The notes under the pieces: generated by a model
The model's database searches: none
Seen by the model: only the letters and a program-made list of their open reading frames with translations
Told to the model about the DNA's origin: nothing
Shown: piece by piece, positions 20,963 to 30,180 of the stretch
Layout of the letters: each line of letters begins with the position of its first letter
Numbering within the stretch: the stretch's first letter is position 1
Program-made: the position numbers and the translations under genes
From: Ornithinimicrobium humiphilum
Lineage (GTDB): Bacteria > Actinomycetota > Actinomycetes > Actinomycetales > Dermatophilaceae
DNA: 64,000 nucleotides
Direction: 5' to 3'
Assembly: GCF_006716885.1 (NCBI RefSeq)
Contig: NZ_VFPU01000001.1
Span: 2,170,001-2,234,000 of the forward strand

Positions 20963-22266
20963 TGGGTCTCGTCGAGAACCTCGCCGGCGCCTGCGACGTG
21001 CGCCCCGCCGGCGATCATGACCAGGTCGATGGGATGACGCCCTCGGTCGTCGCCTCCCCCGCCTCCACCGAGGAGACGTCGGCGCTGCTGCGGGCCTGCT
21101 CCGAGCAGGACCTCGCCGTCGTCGTCCGCGGCCACGGCTCCAAGCTGACCTGGGGCCGCGCCCCGGAACGCGTCGACGTCGTCCTCGACACCACGCGGAT
21201 GGCCGAGCTGGTCGAGCACTCCCGAGGCGACCTCATCGCCACCGCCGGGGCGGGTATGCCGCTTGCCCGGCTCCAGTCGCTCCTCTCCGAGGGTGGGCAC
21301 CAGCTGGTCGTGGACGACCTGGCCCTGGGCCGCGGCCGCGACGCCGGCCCCGAGGGCGTGGGCTCCACCCTCGGGGGCGCCCTGGCCACCAACATGTCAG
21401 GACCGCGCCGGATGTGGACCGGGTCGATGCGCGACCTCGTCATCGGGGTCCGCTTCGTCCGCGCGGATGGCACGATCGCCCGGGCCGGCGGCAAGGTCGT
21501 CAAGAACGTCGCCGGCTACGACCTGTCCAAGCTGCTGACCGGCTCCTACGGCACCCTGGCGGTCGTCACCGAGGTGACGGTCCGGCTCCACCCGCTGCCG
21601 GAGGCCAGCTGGTCCGTCCATACGCGGGTGGGCGCCGAGCGGCTCCCGGCCGTCCTGGCCGAGCTCGTGCGCTCCCAACTGGCGCCGCGGGCCGTCGAGG
21701 TGGTCTCCGGCCCCGAGCTCGGTGGCGACGCCGTGGTCTCCGCGCTGCTCGAGGGCACCCGGCAGGGCGTCGAGGCTCGGGTCGGCACGCTGACGGCCCT
21801 GCTGGGTGAGCTCGGCGGTGGCCCCGTCGACGCCTCCGACAACGGCGACGGCACCCCGCGCACCTCCGCCGTGGAGGCGGACGTCTCCCCGGTCCTCCCC
21901 GACATGGGCGAGGCCGGCCGCCCGACCCTGGTGCGCACCACGGCGCGGCTGAGCGGCATACCCGAGCTCGTGGCGACCGCCACCGCGCACGGGTTCACGA
22001 TGTCCGGTTCCGCCGGCAGCGGGGTGCTCTACGCCAGCTCCCCCGAGGGGCGGGGCGTGGCCGGGACCGTGGGCGCGGTGGACGCGCTCCGCGCGACCAG
22101 CGTCCGGCTCGGCGGCTCCACCGTGGTGCTCGACGCCGTGCCGGAGGTCAAGGCCGCCGTGGACAGCTGGGGGTCCGTGCCCGGGCTCGACCTGATGCGC
22201 CGCGTCAAGCAGGAGTTCGACCCCGGGCGGATCCTCGCGCCGGGACGCTACGTGGGAGGAATGTAG
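20962..22266 (+). CDS. glcE: Glycolate oxidase, FAD-binding subunit GlcE
   Basis: 434 aa. It has a PCMH-type FAD domain (about 15-200) with VRGHGSKLTWG, GSTLGGALATNMSGPRRM and KNVAGYDLSKLLTGSYGTLA; the C-terminal half is weakly conserved, as in GlcE. It partners with GlcD and GlcF. It starts inside the glcD stop (TGATG) and its TAG stop abuts the glcF ATG, so all three are one translational unit. It carries two copies of the repeated 9-mer GGTATGCCG, one forcing an ATA isoleucine codon. Confidence 0.9.
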   Translation: MGLVENLAGACDVRPAGDHDQVDGMTPSVVASPASTEETSALLRACSEQDLAVVVRGHGSKLTWGRAPERVDVVLDTTRMAELVEHSRGDLIATAGAGMPLARLQSLLSEGGHQLVVDDLALGRGRDAGPEGVGSTLGGALATNMSGPRRMWTGSMRDLVIGVRFVRADGTIARAGGKVVKNVAGYDLSKLLTGSYGTLAVVTEVTVRLHPLPEASWSVHTRVGAERLPAVLAELVRSQLAPRAVEVVSGPELGGDAVVSALLEGTRQGVEARVGTLTALLGELGGGPVDASDNGDGTPRTSAVEADVSPVLPDMGEAGRPTLVRTTARLSGIPELVATATAHGFTMSGSAGSGVLYASSPEGRGVAGTVGAVDALRATSVRLGGSTVVLDAVPEVKAAVDSWGSVPGLDLMRRVKQEFDPGRILAPGRYVGGM

Positions 22267-23688
22267 ATGACGACCCAGGACAGCCGGGCCGAGACACCCA
22301 CCGGCGTCCCCCGCCGGCGGGCGCCCCGCATCGACGAGCCGGTCGCGCTGGGCATGCCCACCGTCCGTGGCACCTCGGAGGTGCTCGCGACCCCGGCCTT
22401 CGACGCGCACAACCCCCCGAGCGAGGAGCTGCTCGACGACTGCGTGCACTGCGGGTTCTGCCTGACCACCTGCCCGACCTACAACCTGTGGGGCGAGGAG
22501 ATGGACAGCCCGCGCGGTCGCATCGACCTGATGCGCGCCGCGTCCGAGGGCGCGCCGCTCACGGAGTCGATGGTCAAGCACTGGGACGCCTGCCTGGGGT
22601 GCATGGCCTGCGTCACCGCCTGCCCGTCGGGCGTGCAGTACGACCGCCTCATCGAGCAGACCCGCGCGCAGGTCGAGCGCCGCGTCGACCGGCCGGCCAA
22701 GGACAGCGCGCTGCGCACCCTGATCTTCAGCCTCTTCCCCTACCCCCGCCGCCTCCGGCTGATGCGCGGGCCGCTGCGGCTGGCCCAGCGCACCGGCGCC
22801 CTGCGGCTCGTGGAGAAGACCGGTCTGGTGCGACGGGTCAGCCCCGAGCTCGAGGTCATGCAGCGGCTCGCTCCCCCGCTCGGCCCACGGGTCGAGGTGC
22901 CCGAGCGCACCCCTGCCGTCGGCACCCGCCGGGCGGTGGTCGGGATGCTCACCGGGTGCGTGCAGCGGGAGTTCTTCGGTGACGTCAACGCCGCGACGGC
23001 CCGGGTGCTGGCCGCGGAGGGGTGCGACGTCATCGCGCCGCGCCGCCAGGGCTGCTGCGGTGCGTTGTCGGTGCACGTCGGCCGCGAGGAGGAGGGTCAG
23101 TCCTTCGCCCGACGTCTCATCGACACCTTCGAGGAGTCGGGCGTCGACTGGATCGTCGTCAACTCCGCCGGCTGCGGGTCGTCCATGAAGGAGTACGTCC
23201 ACCTGCTGGCCGACGACCCCACCTACGCCGACCGCGCACGCGCCTTCAGCGAGCGGGTCCGTGACCTCGCGGAGATCCTCGTCGAGCTGGGTCCGGTCGC
23301 CGAGCGGCACCCGGTCGGGGACTCCGACGCCGAGCTGGTGGTCGCCTACCACGACGCCTGCCACCTGCGGCACGCCCAGGGGGTCGTCACCCAGCCGCGC
23401 CAGCTGCTCGGCCAGGTGCCCGGCCTGCGGCTCACCGAGATCCCGGACGCCGAGATCTGCTGCGGCTCGGCCGGCGTCTACAACATCCTCAACCCCGAGC
23501 CGGCGACCGAGCTCGGCGACCGCAAGGCGGCCAACATCCTCTCCACCGGGGCCCAGCTGCTCGTCACGGCCAACCCGGGCTGCCTCATGCAGATCAGCCA
23601 GGCGCTGGAGCGGGCCGGGCGGCCACTGCCCTTCGTGCACACCGCCACCATCCTGGACGCCTCGATCCGCGGCGAACGGTTGGTCTGA
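22267..23688 (+). CDS. glcF: Glycolate oxidase iron-sulfur subunit GlcF
   Basis: 473 aa. Two 4Fe-4S ferredoxin motifs, C59-x2-C62-x2-C65-x3-C69 and C109-x2-C112-x2-C115-x3-C119, precede two CCG domains (QGCCGALS and EICCGSAGVYN) that hold a non-cubane cluster or heterodisulfide-reductase-like site. It passes electrons from GlcDE to the membrane quinone pool. It begins immediately after the glcE TAG and is followed by a strong terminator, so it ends the operon. Confidence 0.94.
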   Translation: MTTQDSRAETPTGVPRRRAPRIDEPVALGMPTVRGTSEVLATPAFDAHNPPSEELLDDCVHCGFCLTTCPTYNLWGEEMDSPRGRIDLMRAASEGAPLTESMVKHWDACLGCMACVTACPSGVQYDRLIEQTRAQVERRVDRPAKDSALRTLIFSLFPYPRRLRLMRGPLRLAQRTGALRLVEKTGLVRRVSPELEVMQRLAPPLGPRVEVPERTPAVGTRRAVVGMLTGCVQREFFGDVNAATARVLAAEGCDVIAPRRQGCCGALSVHVGREEEGQSFARRLIDTFEESGVDWIVVNSAGCGSSMKEYVHLLADDPTYADRARAFSERVRDLAEILVELGPVAERHPVGDSDAELVVAYHDACHLRHAQGVVTQPRQLLGQVPGLRLTEIPDAEICCGSAGVYNILNPEPATELGDRKAANILSTGAQLLVTANPGCLMQISQALERAGRPLPFVHTATILDASIRGERLV

Positions 23689-23725
23689 AGGCAGGCGGCG
23701 GGCGTCCCGCCCACGCCCACCACGA

Positions 23726-23755
23726 AGCGCCCCGGTCCTCGCGGACCGGGGCGCT
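23726..23755 (+). terminator. Terminator after glcDEF
   Basis: 13-bp perfect stem AGCGCCCCGGTCC / GGACCGGGGCGCT with loop TCGC, 37 nt past glcF. It sits between convergent glcF and the permease gene and may serve both. Confidence 0.85.
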
Positions 23756-23779
23756 GCGGTGTCGTCGGAGGGTATGCCG

Positions 23780-25603
23780 TCAGCGGGCCGCGCCCGTGTC
23801 GTCCGCCTCCGCCGCCACCGGGGGCAGGGTCTTCTCCCGCCGCAGCATCCAGACGACGGTCGCGACGAGGATGGCCAGCACGACGGTCGCGTGCACGATC
23901 CCGGCCAGCCCGACGCCGTAGATCATGAACCAACCGATGCCGCCGGCGACCAGGCAGTAGTAGGTCGTCACCAGCGCGGTCTTGCGGATCAGGTCACCCT
24001 CCCGGCCGAGCAGACCCACCGTCGCCGAGGCCGCGACGATGTTGTGGATCGCCACCGGGTTGCCGCCCGCGCCACCGACGGCCTGCGTGGCGACCACGGT
24101 CTCCGGAGGCACCCCGATCTCGTTGCCGGTCGCGAACTGGAAGAGCGAGAACGTCAGGTTGGAGACGGTGTTGGAGCCGGCCACGAAGGCGCCCAGCGCA
24201 CCGATCCAGGGACTGATCAGGGGCCAGTTGGCCCCTGCCACCGCGGCGGCACCCTCGGCGAGCGTGACCGGCATCGAGGCCAGGCCCGAGTCGGTGAAGT
24301 CGGCACCGGAGCGGATGAGGATCCGCACCAACGGCACGGCGAAGAGCAGGGCGACGGCCGTCCCCAGGATCTGACGCCCGGCGACCGACCAGGTCTTCCT
24401 GATCTGCTGGGCGTTCATGCGGTGCAGCGCGTAGGTGATCAGACAGGTGACGATGAAGACGGTCCCGGGGCTGTAGAGCCACTGCCAGGTGGTGGAGATC
24501 CCGGTGCCGAAGATGTCCTGGAACGGGAGGGTGACCACGGGGTTGCTGGACGTGAGCGCCGCCGTCAGGGGGTCGATGAGCCGGGTGGCGAGCAGCAGCA
24601 CCGCGATGATCAGGTAGGGCGCCCACGCCACCGGCAGGCTCATCCGGCGCCGGGCCGCGTCGTCGCCGAGGTGGTCGGTGTCGAGGGCACCCATCCACCG
24701 CTCCTCCCAGGAGGCCCGCGGGCCGAAGTCGAAGGTCTCCTTCGGCATGAGGAAGCCCTTGCTCGAGGTGAACATCACCAGCGCCAGGCCGATCAGGCCG
24801 CCCAGCAGCGACGGGAACTCCGGGCCGGCGAGGTAGGCCACCAGGACGTAGGGCACGGTCATGGCGACCGAGGCGTAGAGGGCGAAGGGCCACACCTTGA
24901 GCCCCTCGGCGAAGCTGCGCCGCTCTCCGAAGAAGCCGGTGAGCATGACCGAGATGATCAGCGGGATGAGCAGGCCCACGAGGGCGTGGATGACGGAGAC
25001 CTGCGTGGCGATGTGCGCGACGTACTCGCCGTGGGAGAGCCCGAGCTCCTGCTCGCGCGCGGCGACGCCCGGGTCACCGGACAGTCCCTGCCCGACACCC
25101 ACGATCATCGGGGTGCCGACCGCGCCGAAGGACACCGGCGTCGACTGGATGATCAGGCCGACCATGACGGCGGCCATGGCCGGGAAACCGAGGGCCAGCA
25201 TCAGCGGTGCCACGACGGCGGCCGGCGTGCCGAAGCCGGACGCGCCCTCGATGAAGGACCCGAAGAGCCAGCCGATGATGATCGCCTGGACCCGGCGGTC
25301 CGGCGAGATGGCGGTGAACCCGGCCCTGATCGTGCTCATCGCCCCGCTGGCGATGACCGTCGAGAGCAGGAGAAGCGCCCCGAACACGATGTAGAGCAGC
25401 GTCACTGCGACGATGAGGCCCTCCACCGTGGCCGCGGCCACGGCGCCCGGCCGCATCTCCCACACGAGCAGGGCGATGAGGACGGCGACGACGTAGCCGA
25501 CCGGCATCGCGAACTTGGCGGGCCATCGGAAGCCGGCCAGCAGGATGCCGACGATGACGATGGGTGCGACGGCCATCAGACTCAGAAATGCAAGGTTGTC
25601 CAC
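23780..25603 (-). CDS. LctP-family L-lactate/glycolate permease
   Basis: 607 aa with at least 12 hydrophobic segments spread over the whole length. The blocks [13 protein letters not shown] and [11 protein letters not shown] are typical of the LctP family (LldP/GlcA). The neighbouring glcDEF and malate synthase suggest glycolate as a substrate, with lactate possible. It starts at GTG 25603 with GGGGGAGAGG at 7-nt spacing. It is divergent from iclR and has a good promoter. Directly after its TGA stop comes CGGCATACC, the repeated 9-mer. Confidence 0.92.
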   Translation of the reverse strand: MDNLAFLSLMAVAPIVIVGILLAGFRWPAKFAMPVGYVVAVLIALLVWEMRPGAVAAATVEGLIVAVTLLYIVFGALLLLSTVIASGAMSTIRAGFTAISPDRRVQAIIIGWLFGSFIEGASGFGTPAAVVAPLMLALGFPAMAAVMVGLIIQSTPVSFGAVGTPMIVGVGQGLSGDPGVAAREQELGLSHGEYVAHIATQVSVIHALVGLLIPLIISVMLTGFFGERRSFAEGLKVWPFALYASVAMTVPYVLVAYLAGPEFPSLLGGLIGLALVMFTSSKGFLMPKETFDFGPRASWEERWMGALDTDHLGDDAARRRMSLPVAWAPYLIIAVLLLATRLIDPLTAALTSSNPVVTLPFQDIFGTGISTTWQWLYSPGTVFIVTCLITYALHRMNAQQIRKTWSVAGRQILGTAVALLFAVPLVRILIRSGADFTDSGLASMPVTLAEGAAAVAGANWPLISPWIGALGAFVAGSNTVSNLTFSLFQFATGNEIGVPPETVVATQAVGGAGGNPVAIHNIVAASATVGLLGREGDLIRKTALVTTYYCLVAGGIGWFMIYGVGLAGIVHATVVLAILVATVVWMLRREKTLPPVAAEADDTGAAR

Positions 25604-25665
25604 ATTGACACCTCTCCCCCGGAGATCGGGCGTGGGCGGCGGGCGTCGCCCTCTGCGTGCGTCGG

Positions 25666-25694
25666 ACTATGCCCCTGCATTCGGGGCCGGTCAA
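25666..25694 (-). promoter_or_regulatory. Promoter TTGACC-N17-CATAGT for the permease gene
   Basis: On the minus strand -35 TTGACC (25694-25689) and -10 CATAGT (25671-25666) are 17 nt apart, giving a leader of about 55 nt. The palindrome CGGTC-AAC-GACCG (25688-25700) overlaps the -35 and is a candidate IclR operator. Confidence 0.7.
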
Positions 25695-25752
25695 CGACCG
25701 ACACCCCACCTTGCCCGTTCTTGACCTGCGGAACCGCCGGTAGGGTTGGTGC

Positions 25753-26532
25753 ATGAGCACGCCGGAGGCGGAGCGGCCGCGAGGGGTCCAGTCGGTGGAC
25801 CGCGCGCTCGACATCCTCGAGCTCCTGGCCGGGCACCAGAGCACGATGGGGGTGACGGAGATCGCCCGCGAGGTCGGGCTGGCCCCCGGCACCACCCACC
25901 GCCTGCTGGTCGCGCTGGCCCGTCGCGGCTGGGTGCGGCAGGACCCTGGTCGTCGCTACGGCGTCGGACTCGCCGCGCGCCGCCTCGGGGACGCGTCGGG
26001 AGCCCAGCTGGCCACCCTCGCGGTCCCCGCGCTGCGGGCCGCCGTCGAGCTCACGGAGGAGACCGCCAACCTGGCTTCCCTGGACGGTGACGTGATGGTC
26101 TACGTCGCCCAGGCGCCCTCGCCCCACACCCTGCGGATCTTCGCCGAGGTCGGCCGCCGGGTCCCCCTGCACAGCACCGCCGTCGGCAAGGTGGTGCTCG
26201 CCCGGATGGAGCCCGCCCGGGCCATGGACATGCTGACCCGTCCCGGCGTGGAGCTGCGGGCGCGCACCCCCCGCACCCTGACCGACCTCGACGACCTCCG
26301 GGCCGAGCTCGACCGCGTGCGCGAGCAGGGCTACGCCCTCGACGACGAGGAGATGGAGCTCGGCGTGCGCTGCGTCGCCGTCCCGGTCGCCTCGGGCGCC
26401 CTCGGCTCGCTGGCGCTCTCGGTCAGCGGCCCGACCGAGCGGATGACGCGCGAGCGTGCCGTCGCCGCCGTCCCCGGCCTGCGGCAGATCGCGGCGGACC
26501 TGGCCGAGCGCAGCCTGGGCGCCACCGCGTGA
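25753..26532 (+). CDS. IclR-family transcriptional regulator
   Basis: 259 aa. The N-terminal winged helix (about 12-78) includes SVDRALDILELL and EIAREVGLAPGTTHRLLVAL; the effector-binding domain (about 85-255) includes GRRVPLHSTAVGKVVLA. IclR proteins sense small organic acids such as glyoxylate or pyruvate. Position between the permease and the toxin-like gene, in the glycolate island, makes glycolate/glyoxylate sensing the best guess. TAGGGT ends 6 nt before ATG 25753, so the mRNA is probably leaderless. Confidence 0.93.
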   Translation: MSTPEAERPRGVQSVDRALDILELLAGHQSTMGVTEIAREVGLAPGTTHRLLVALARRGWVRQDPGRRYGVGLAARRLGDASGAQLATLAVPALRAAVELTEETANLASLDGDVMVYVAQAPSPHTLRIFAEVGRRVPLHSTAVGKVVLARMEPARAMDMLTRPGVELRARTPRTLTDLDDLRAELDRVREQGYALDDEEMELGVRCVAVPVASGALGSLALSVSGPTERMTRERAVAAVPGLRQIAADLAERSLGATA

Positions 26533-27053
26533 GCGCCGAGCACCGCACCCCCGCCGTCCCCGGGGCTGAGCGGGTCCGCACGGGTGCCCGGCGGGCCGTC
26601 GACGCCGTCGGGCGCCTCGTCTCCCCCTCCCGCCGGCCCCGCGTGATCGCCCCGGAGGGCGCCCGCCCGGCCTCCTACTCCTACGCCCCCGTCGACGACG
26701 ACCGCGCCGACCCCGGCGAGATCGTCTGGGCCTGGGTGCCCTACGAGGAGGACGCGCGCAAGGGCAAGGACCGTCCGGTGCTGGTCGTGGGCCGCGACGG
26801 CCGCCACCTGCTGGCGCTGCAGCTGACGAGCAAGGACCACGATCTCGACGAGGCGCAGGAGGCCGCTGCCGGTCGTTTCTGGGTCGACATCGGCACGGGC
26901 GCCTGGGACGTGCGACGCCGTCCCAGCGAGGCACGCGTCGACCGGCTGCTGCGGCTGCACCCGTCGGCCGTGCGCCGGGTCGGGGCCGTGCTCGACCGGA
27001 AGATCTTCGACGAGGTCATGACGCAGGTGACGAGGTTCTTCCCCACGCCCTGA
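26529..27053 (+). CDS. PemK/MazF-like protein without adjacent antitoxin
   Basis: 174 aa from GTG 26529, overlapping the iclR stop (GTGA). A PemK/MazF fold is suggested by GEIVWAWVPYEEDARKGKDRPVLVVGRDG (about 60-88) and LLALQLTSKDHD. It has an N-terminal extension of about 55 residues and a C-terminal half ending VLDRKIFDEVMTQVTRFF. Classical MazF cleaves mRNA, but no antitoxin gene lies next to it, and it is coupled to a regulator, so a housekeeping or inactive role is possible. A terminator follows. Confidence 0.75.
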   Translation: MSAEHRTPAVPGAERVRTGARRAVDAVGRLVSPSRRPRVIAPEGARPASYSYAPVDDDRADPGEIVWAWVPYEEDARKGKDRPVLVVGRDGRHLLALQLTSKDHDLDEAQEAAAGRFWVDIGTGAWDVRRRPSEARVDRLLRLHPSAVRRVGAVLDRKIFDEVMTQVTRFFPTP

Positions 27054-27095
27054 GCGCCGCCGGGACAGGTGCCCAGCCGACCGCCGGAAGAACGC

Positions 27096-27128
27096 CGAAG
27101 GGCCCGGGTGAGATCACCCGGGCCTTCG
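27096..27128. terminator. Bidirectional terminator between PemK-like gene and tRNA-Ala
   Basis: GGCCCGGGTG/CACCCGGGCC (10 bp, loop AGAT), extended by CGAAG/CTTCG with one bulged G. It serves plus-strand read-through and the 3' side of the minus-strand tRNA. Confidence 0.75.
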
Positions 27129-27134
27129 ATCTTG

Positions 27135-27207
27135 TGGAGCTGAGGGGATTCGAACCCCTGACCCCCTCCATGCCATGGAGGTGCGCTACCAACTGCGCTA
27201 CAGCCCC
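27135..27207 (-). tRNA. tRNA-Ala, anticodon GGC
   Basis: 73-nt cloverleaf on the minus strand. The acceptor GGGGCTG pairs with CAGCTCC and includes the G3-U70 wobble that marks tRNA-Ala. The anticodon loop ATGGCAT on the stem CCTCC/GGAGG gives GGC; the T-arm AGGGG-TTCGAAT-CCCCT is regular. The discriminator is A73 and CCA is not encoded. Confidence 0.97.
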
Positions 27208-27226
27208 TCGTCGCGAGGACTCGTCA

Positions 27227-27256
27227 ACCTTACAGTGGCTCCGGAGCAATCTCCAA
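27227..27256 (-). promoter_or_regulatory. tRNA-Ala promoter
   Basis: Minus strand: -35-like TTGGAG (27256-27251), 18-nt spacer, -10 TAAGGT (27232-27227), about 20 nt before the tRNA 5' end. Confidence 0.55.
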
Positions 27257-27311
27257 ATCGGGGTCCGGTATGCCGTTCTCGCAGGTCAGCGGGCCGCTGC
27301 GGACGGGCTCG

Positions 27312-27947
27312 TCACCGGTCGGTGACGCTGCCCACGCTGGCGGTGACCCCGACGTTCCAGGCCTCCAGCCGCCAGCCGGTCCGGTGCTCCACGAGCTCGG
27401 CCCAGTGGCAGTTGTGGAGACCGACCAGCGAGAGCCAGGCCTGGCGGTAGCTCAGTCCCACGACGTCGGCGACCAGCGCCCGGCTGGCCATGCCGTGGGT
27501 CGTCACCACGGCGGTGTCGTCGGGCCCGAGACGGGCCACCAGCTCGTCGAAGACGGCGCGCATGCGGACCTGCACGTCGGCCACCCGCTCGCCGGTGCGG
27601 CCGCGCACGGCGTCCTCGCCCCGGTCGAGCGCGGCAACGACGTCGGGGAAGCGGGCGACGACCTCGGTGTGCGACAGGCCCTGCCACTCCCCCACGTGGA
27701 TCTCGCGCAGGCGTTCGTCGTGCTCGACGCGCAGGCCGGTCAGGGCCGCGAGGGCGTCGGCGGTGTCGGACGCCCGCGCGAGGTCGCTGCTGAGCAGCCG
27801 GCTGACACCGCGCGTCGCGAGCGCCTGCGCGGCCGCGGCGGCCTGCTCGCGGCCGCGTGGCGACAGGTGGCTGTCCAGCTGCCCCTGGTAGATCCCCCCG
27901 GCATTGTGTCCGGTCTCCCCGTGCCGCCAGACGAGAACGCGCCGCAT
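27312..27947 (-). CDS. Histidine phosphatase (phosphoglycerate mutase-like)
   Basis: 211 aa from ATG 27947. RHGET (catalytic His9) starts the branch-1 histidine phosphatase fold; the second His is in VVTTHGMASRA, and E in REIHVGEWQG fits the proton donor. In actinobacteria the gene after rsfS is often annotated as a phosphoglycerate mutase or glucosyl-3-phosphoglycerate phosphatase; the exact substrate is not resolvable. The stop TGA lies inside a palindrome (CGTCACCG-GT-CGGTGACG) that may end the transcript. Confidence 0.88.
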   Translation of the reverse strand: MRRVLVWRHGETGHNAGGIYQGQLDSHLSPRGREQAAAAAQALATRGVSRLLSSDLARASDTADALAALTGLRVEHDERLREIHVGEWQGLSHTEVVARFPDVVAALDRGEDAVRGRTGERVADVQVRMRAVFDELVARLGPDDTAVVTTHGMASRALVADVVGLSYRQAWLSLVGLHNCHWAELVEHRTGWRLEAWNVGVTASVGSVTDR

Positions 27948-27955
27948 GCCCGGGA

Positions 27956-28339
27956 TCAGGCGCCGGACGGGGTGGCGCCGTCGGCGTCCGGGAGGACCAC
28001 GGGCGGGCAGTCCTTCCAGAGCCTCTCGAGGTCGTAGAACTGCCGGTCCTCGGTGTGCATGACGTGCACGACGACATCGCCGAAGTCGAGCAGCACCCAC
28101 CGGCCCTCGCGCTGGCCCTCGCGGCGCAACGGCTTGGAGCCGAGCTCGCGCAGCCGGTCCTCGACGGCGTCCACGATGGCGCCGACCTGGCGTTCGTTGG
28201 GTGCCGAGGCGATGACGAAGACGTCGGTCAGGGCGAGCTGGTCGGAGACGTCGAGGCCGACGACGTCCTGGGCGAGCTTGTCGTGCGCGGCGGCGGCGGC
28301 CGCCTGCGCCAGCTCGACCGCTCGGGGGGTCGCGGTCAC
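27956..28339 (-). CDS. rsfS: Ribosomal silencing factor RsfS
   Basis: 127 aa. The RsfS/Iojap blocks [40 protein letters not shown] and [12 protein letters not shown] are complete. RsfS binds L14 of the 50S subunit and blocks 70S joining under starvation. GTG 28339 overlaps the nadD stop (GTGA), the conserved nadD-rsfS pair; the phosphatase begins 8 nt after its stop. Confidence 0.95.
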   Translation of the reverse strand: MTATPRAVELAQAAAAAAHDKLAQDVVGLDVSDQLALTDVFVIASAPNERQVGAIVDAVEDRLRELGSKPLRREGQREGRWVLLDFGDVVVHVMHTEDRQFYDLERLWKDCPPVVLPDADGATPSGA

Positions 28340-28923
28340 TGGGGGTCCTCCCTGTAGAGGTGGTACTTGCCGATGTACTGCACGACGCCGTCCGGCACGA
28401 GATACCAGACCGGTTCTCCCGTGGCGGTCCGCTCTCGGCAGTCGGTGGAGCTGATCGCCATGGCGGGGACCTCCAGGAGGGTCACCTTGTCCTCGGGCAG
28501 GCCGGCTCCGGAGAGCTCGTGGCCCGGCCGGGTGACGCCGACGAAGTGCGCGAGGTCCCACAGCTCCTCGACGCCCTGCCAGGACAGGATCTGTCCCAGG
28601 GCGTCGGCGCCGGTGATGAAGAACAGCTCGTCGTCGGGCCGCTGCGCGCGCAGGTCGCGCAGGGTGTCGCGGGTGTAGGTGGGTCCGGGACGGTCGATGT
28701 CGACGCGGCTCACCGTGAAGCGCGGGTTGGACGCCGTCGCGATGACCGTCATCAGGTAACGGTGCTCGGCCGGGCTGACCTCCGCGGCGTCCTTGCGGTA
28801 GGGCTGTCCGGTCGGGACGAAGACGACCTCGTCGAGGCCGAGGAGGTGCGCGGCCTCACTGGCCGCGACGAGGTGGCCGTGGTGGATGGGGTCGAACGTC
28901 CCACCCATCACCCCGAGACGCAT
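28336..28923 (-). CDS. nadD: Nicotinate-nucleotide adenylyltransferase
   Basis: 195 aa. The nucleotidyltransferase motif [11 protein letters not shown] is at 7-17, with ISSTDCRER near residue 160 as the (H)xGH/ISSTxxR pair. It makes deamido-NAD from NaMN and ATP in NAD synthesis. ATG 28923 overlaps the stop of the small membrane-protein gene (TGATG), and its end overlaps rsfS. Confidence 0.96.
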   Translation of the reverse strand: MRLGVMGGTFDPIHHGHLVAASEAAHLLGLDEVVFVPTGQPYRKDAAEVSPAEHRYLMTVIATASNPRFTVSRVDIDRPGPTYTRDTLRDLRAQRPDDELFFITGADALGQILSWQGVEELWDLAHFVGVTRPGHELSGAGLPEDKVTLLEVPAMAISSTDCRERTATGEPVWYLVPDGVVQYIGKYHLYREDPQ

Positions 28924-29150
28924 CAGTGGGTGCGCGTCCCGGAGGCGTCGGCGCCGTGGCTGTCCGTGTGCGGGTCCAGCGCGAGCGAGTTGCGGAAGAC
29001 CATCAGCAGGAGCAGCAGGGCGGCGAAGGCGCCGAGCGCGATCACGCCGAACCAGATCGGCTCGAAGGGCAGCTCGTTGACGATGGCGTGGCCACCCTCC
29101 TCGGCGTGCTCGCCGGAGGCCACCAGAATCTGGGACAGCGCAGACGTCAT
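28923..29150 (-). CDS. Small single-pass membrane protein upstream of nadD
   Basis: 75 aa from ATG 29150. One transmembrane helix (about 33-52, [19 protein letters not shown]), an acidic/His N-terminal part and a hydrophilic tail. Function unknown; small proteins of this kind recur between proA and nadD in actinobacteria. It overlaps the nadD start. TACAGT (29163-29158, minus) ends 7 nt before the ATG, so it is probably the leaderless first gene of the nadD-rsfS operon. Confidence 0.8.
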   Translation of the reverse strand: MTSALSQILVASGEHAEEGGHAIVNELPFEPIWFGVIALGAFAALLLLLMVFRNSLALDPHTDSHGADASGTRTH

Positions 29151-29157
29151 GGGTGCC

Positions 29158-29187
29158 ACTGTACCCCGGCCGCTGCGGACATACAGT
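29158..29187. promoter_or_regulatory. Divergent pair of leaderless promoters (two TACAGT boxes)
   Basis: TACAGT on minus (29163-29158) ends 7 nt before ATG 29150; TACAGT on plus (29182-29187) ends 6 nt before ATG 29194. The boxes are 18 nt apart, so each upstream promoter half overlaps the other. Confidence 0.7.
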
Positions 29188-29193
29188 GGTGCC

Positions 29194-30180
29194 ATGCCCG
29201 CCTCCGCCCCCGTCCTGTCGGTGGTCGTCCCCATGCTCGACGAGGCGGACGTGCTGCCCCTCTTCATCGAGCGCCTGCGCCCGGTGCTGGACGGCCTGGG
29301 CGAGGCCTACGAGCTGGTCGCCGTCGACGACGGGAGCCGCGACGCGACCCCGGTCCTGCTCCAGGCCGCCCGCCGGACCTGGCCCGAGCTGCGGGTGCTG
29401 CGGCTGCGGGCCAACGCGGGCCACCAGGCGGCGATCTCCGCCGGGCTCGCCGCGGCGCGCGGCGCCTGGGTCGTCACGCTCGACGCCGACCTCCAGGACC
29501 CGCCCGAGATCATCCCCGACATGCTGCGCGCGGCCCGGGCCGAGGAGGCCGACGTCGTCTACGGCGTGCGCACCGACCGGTCGAGCGACAGTGCCTTCAA
29601 GCGCCGCTCGGCCCGTGCCTTCTACGGCCTGATGCGCGCCATGGGCGCCAAGGACGCCCCGGACAACGCCGGCGACTACCGGTTGATGTCACGGGCGACC
29701 GTCGACGCGGTCAACGCCCTGCCCGAGGACCACCGGGTGCTCCGCCTGGTCGTGCCCGCCCTCGGCTTCCCCTCGACGACGGTGGGCTACGTCCGGGAGC
29801 AGCGCGCGGCCGGCGCGAGCAAGTACCCCCTGGCCAGGATGGTCCGGCTGTCCGTCGACGCCGTCACCGGATTCTCGAGCGCGCCGCTGCGGCTGGCGAC
29901 GTGGTTCGGCCTGGGCGGCTTCGTCCTCGCCGTGGTCCTGCTCGGCTACGCCCTGGTGGCGAAGATCGTCGGGCACACGGTCGCCGGCTGGACCTCGACG
30001 GTCGTCATCGTCGCGGCCTTCGGGGCGATCCAGCTGCTGTGCCTGGGCGTGCTCGGCGAGTACGTCGGCCGCATCTACGCCACGCTGCAGCGCCGGCCCA
30101 CCTACTACGTCGCCCACGACTCGCTGCGCGACTCCTCCCCCGCGCCCGCGGACGCGGAGGAGCGGCCTCATCGCACCTGA
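29194..30180 (+). CDS. Family 2 glycosyltransferase with membrane anchor
   Basis: 328 aa. The GT-A domain (about 7-225) carries VDDGSRDAT and [12 protein letters not shown] (metal/sugar-nucleotide site); [14 protein letters not shown] is typical of the DPM1/GtrB subgroup. Two hydrophobic segments at about 240-262 and 270-295 anchor the C-terminus. Likely transfers a sugar to a polyprenyl phosphate lipid at the inner face of the membrane. Its 3' end overlaps the proA stop by 13 bp, convergently. Confidence 0.9.
   Translation: MPASAPVLSVVVPMLDEADVLPLFIERLRPVLDGLGEAYELVAVDDGSRDATPVLLQAARRTWPELRVLRLRANAGHQAAISAGLAAARGAWVVTLDADLQDPPEIIPDMLRAARAEEADVVYGVRTDRSSDSAFKRRSARAFYGLMRAMGAKDAPDNAGDYRLMSRATVDAVNALPEDHRVLRLVVPALGFPSTTVGYVREQRAAGASKYPLARMVRLSVDAVTGFSSAPLRLATWFGLGGFVLAVVLLGYALVAKIVGHTVAGWTSTVVIVAAFGAIQLLCLGVLGEYVGRIYATLQRRPTYYVAHDSLRDSSPAPADAEERPHRT

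Noticed and set aside
27135..27207. tRNA-Ala as an integration site
   Set aside because: No repeated tRNA end, integrase or foreign island is seen beside it.
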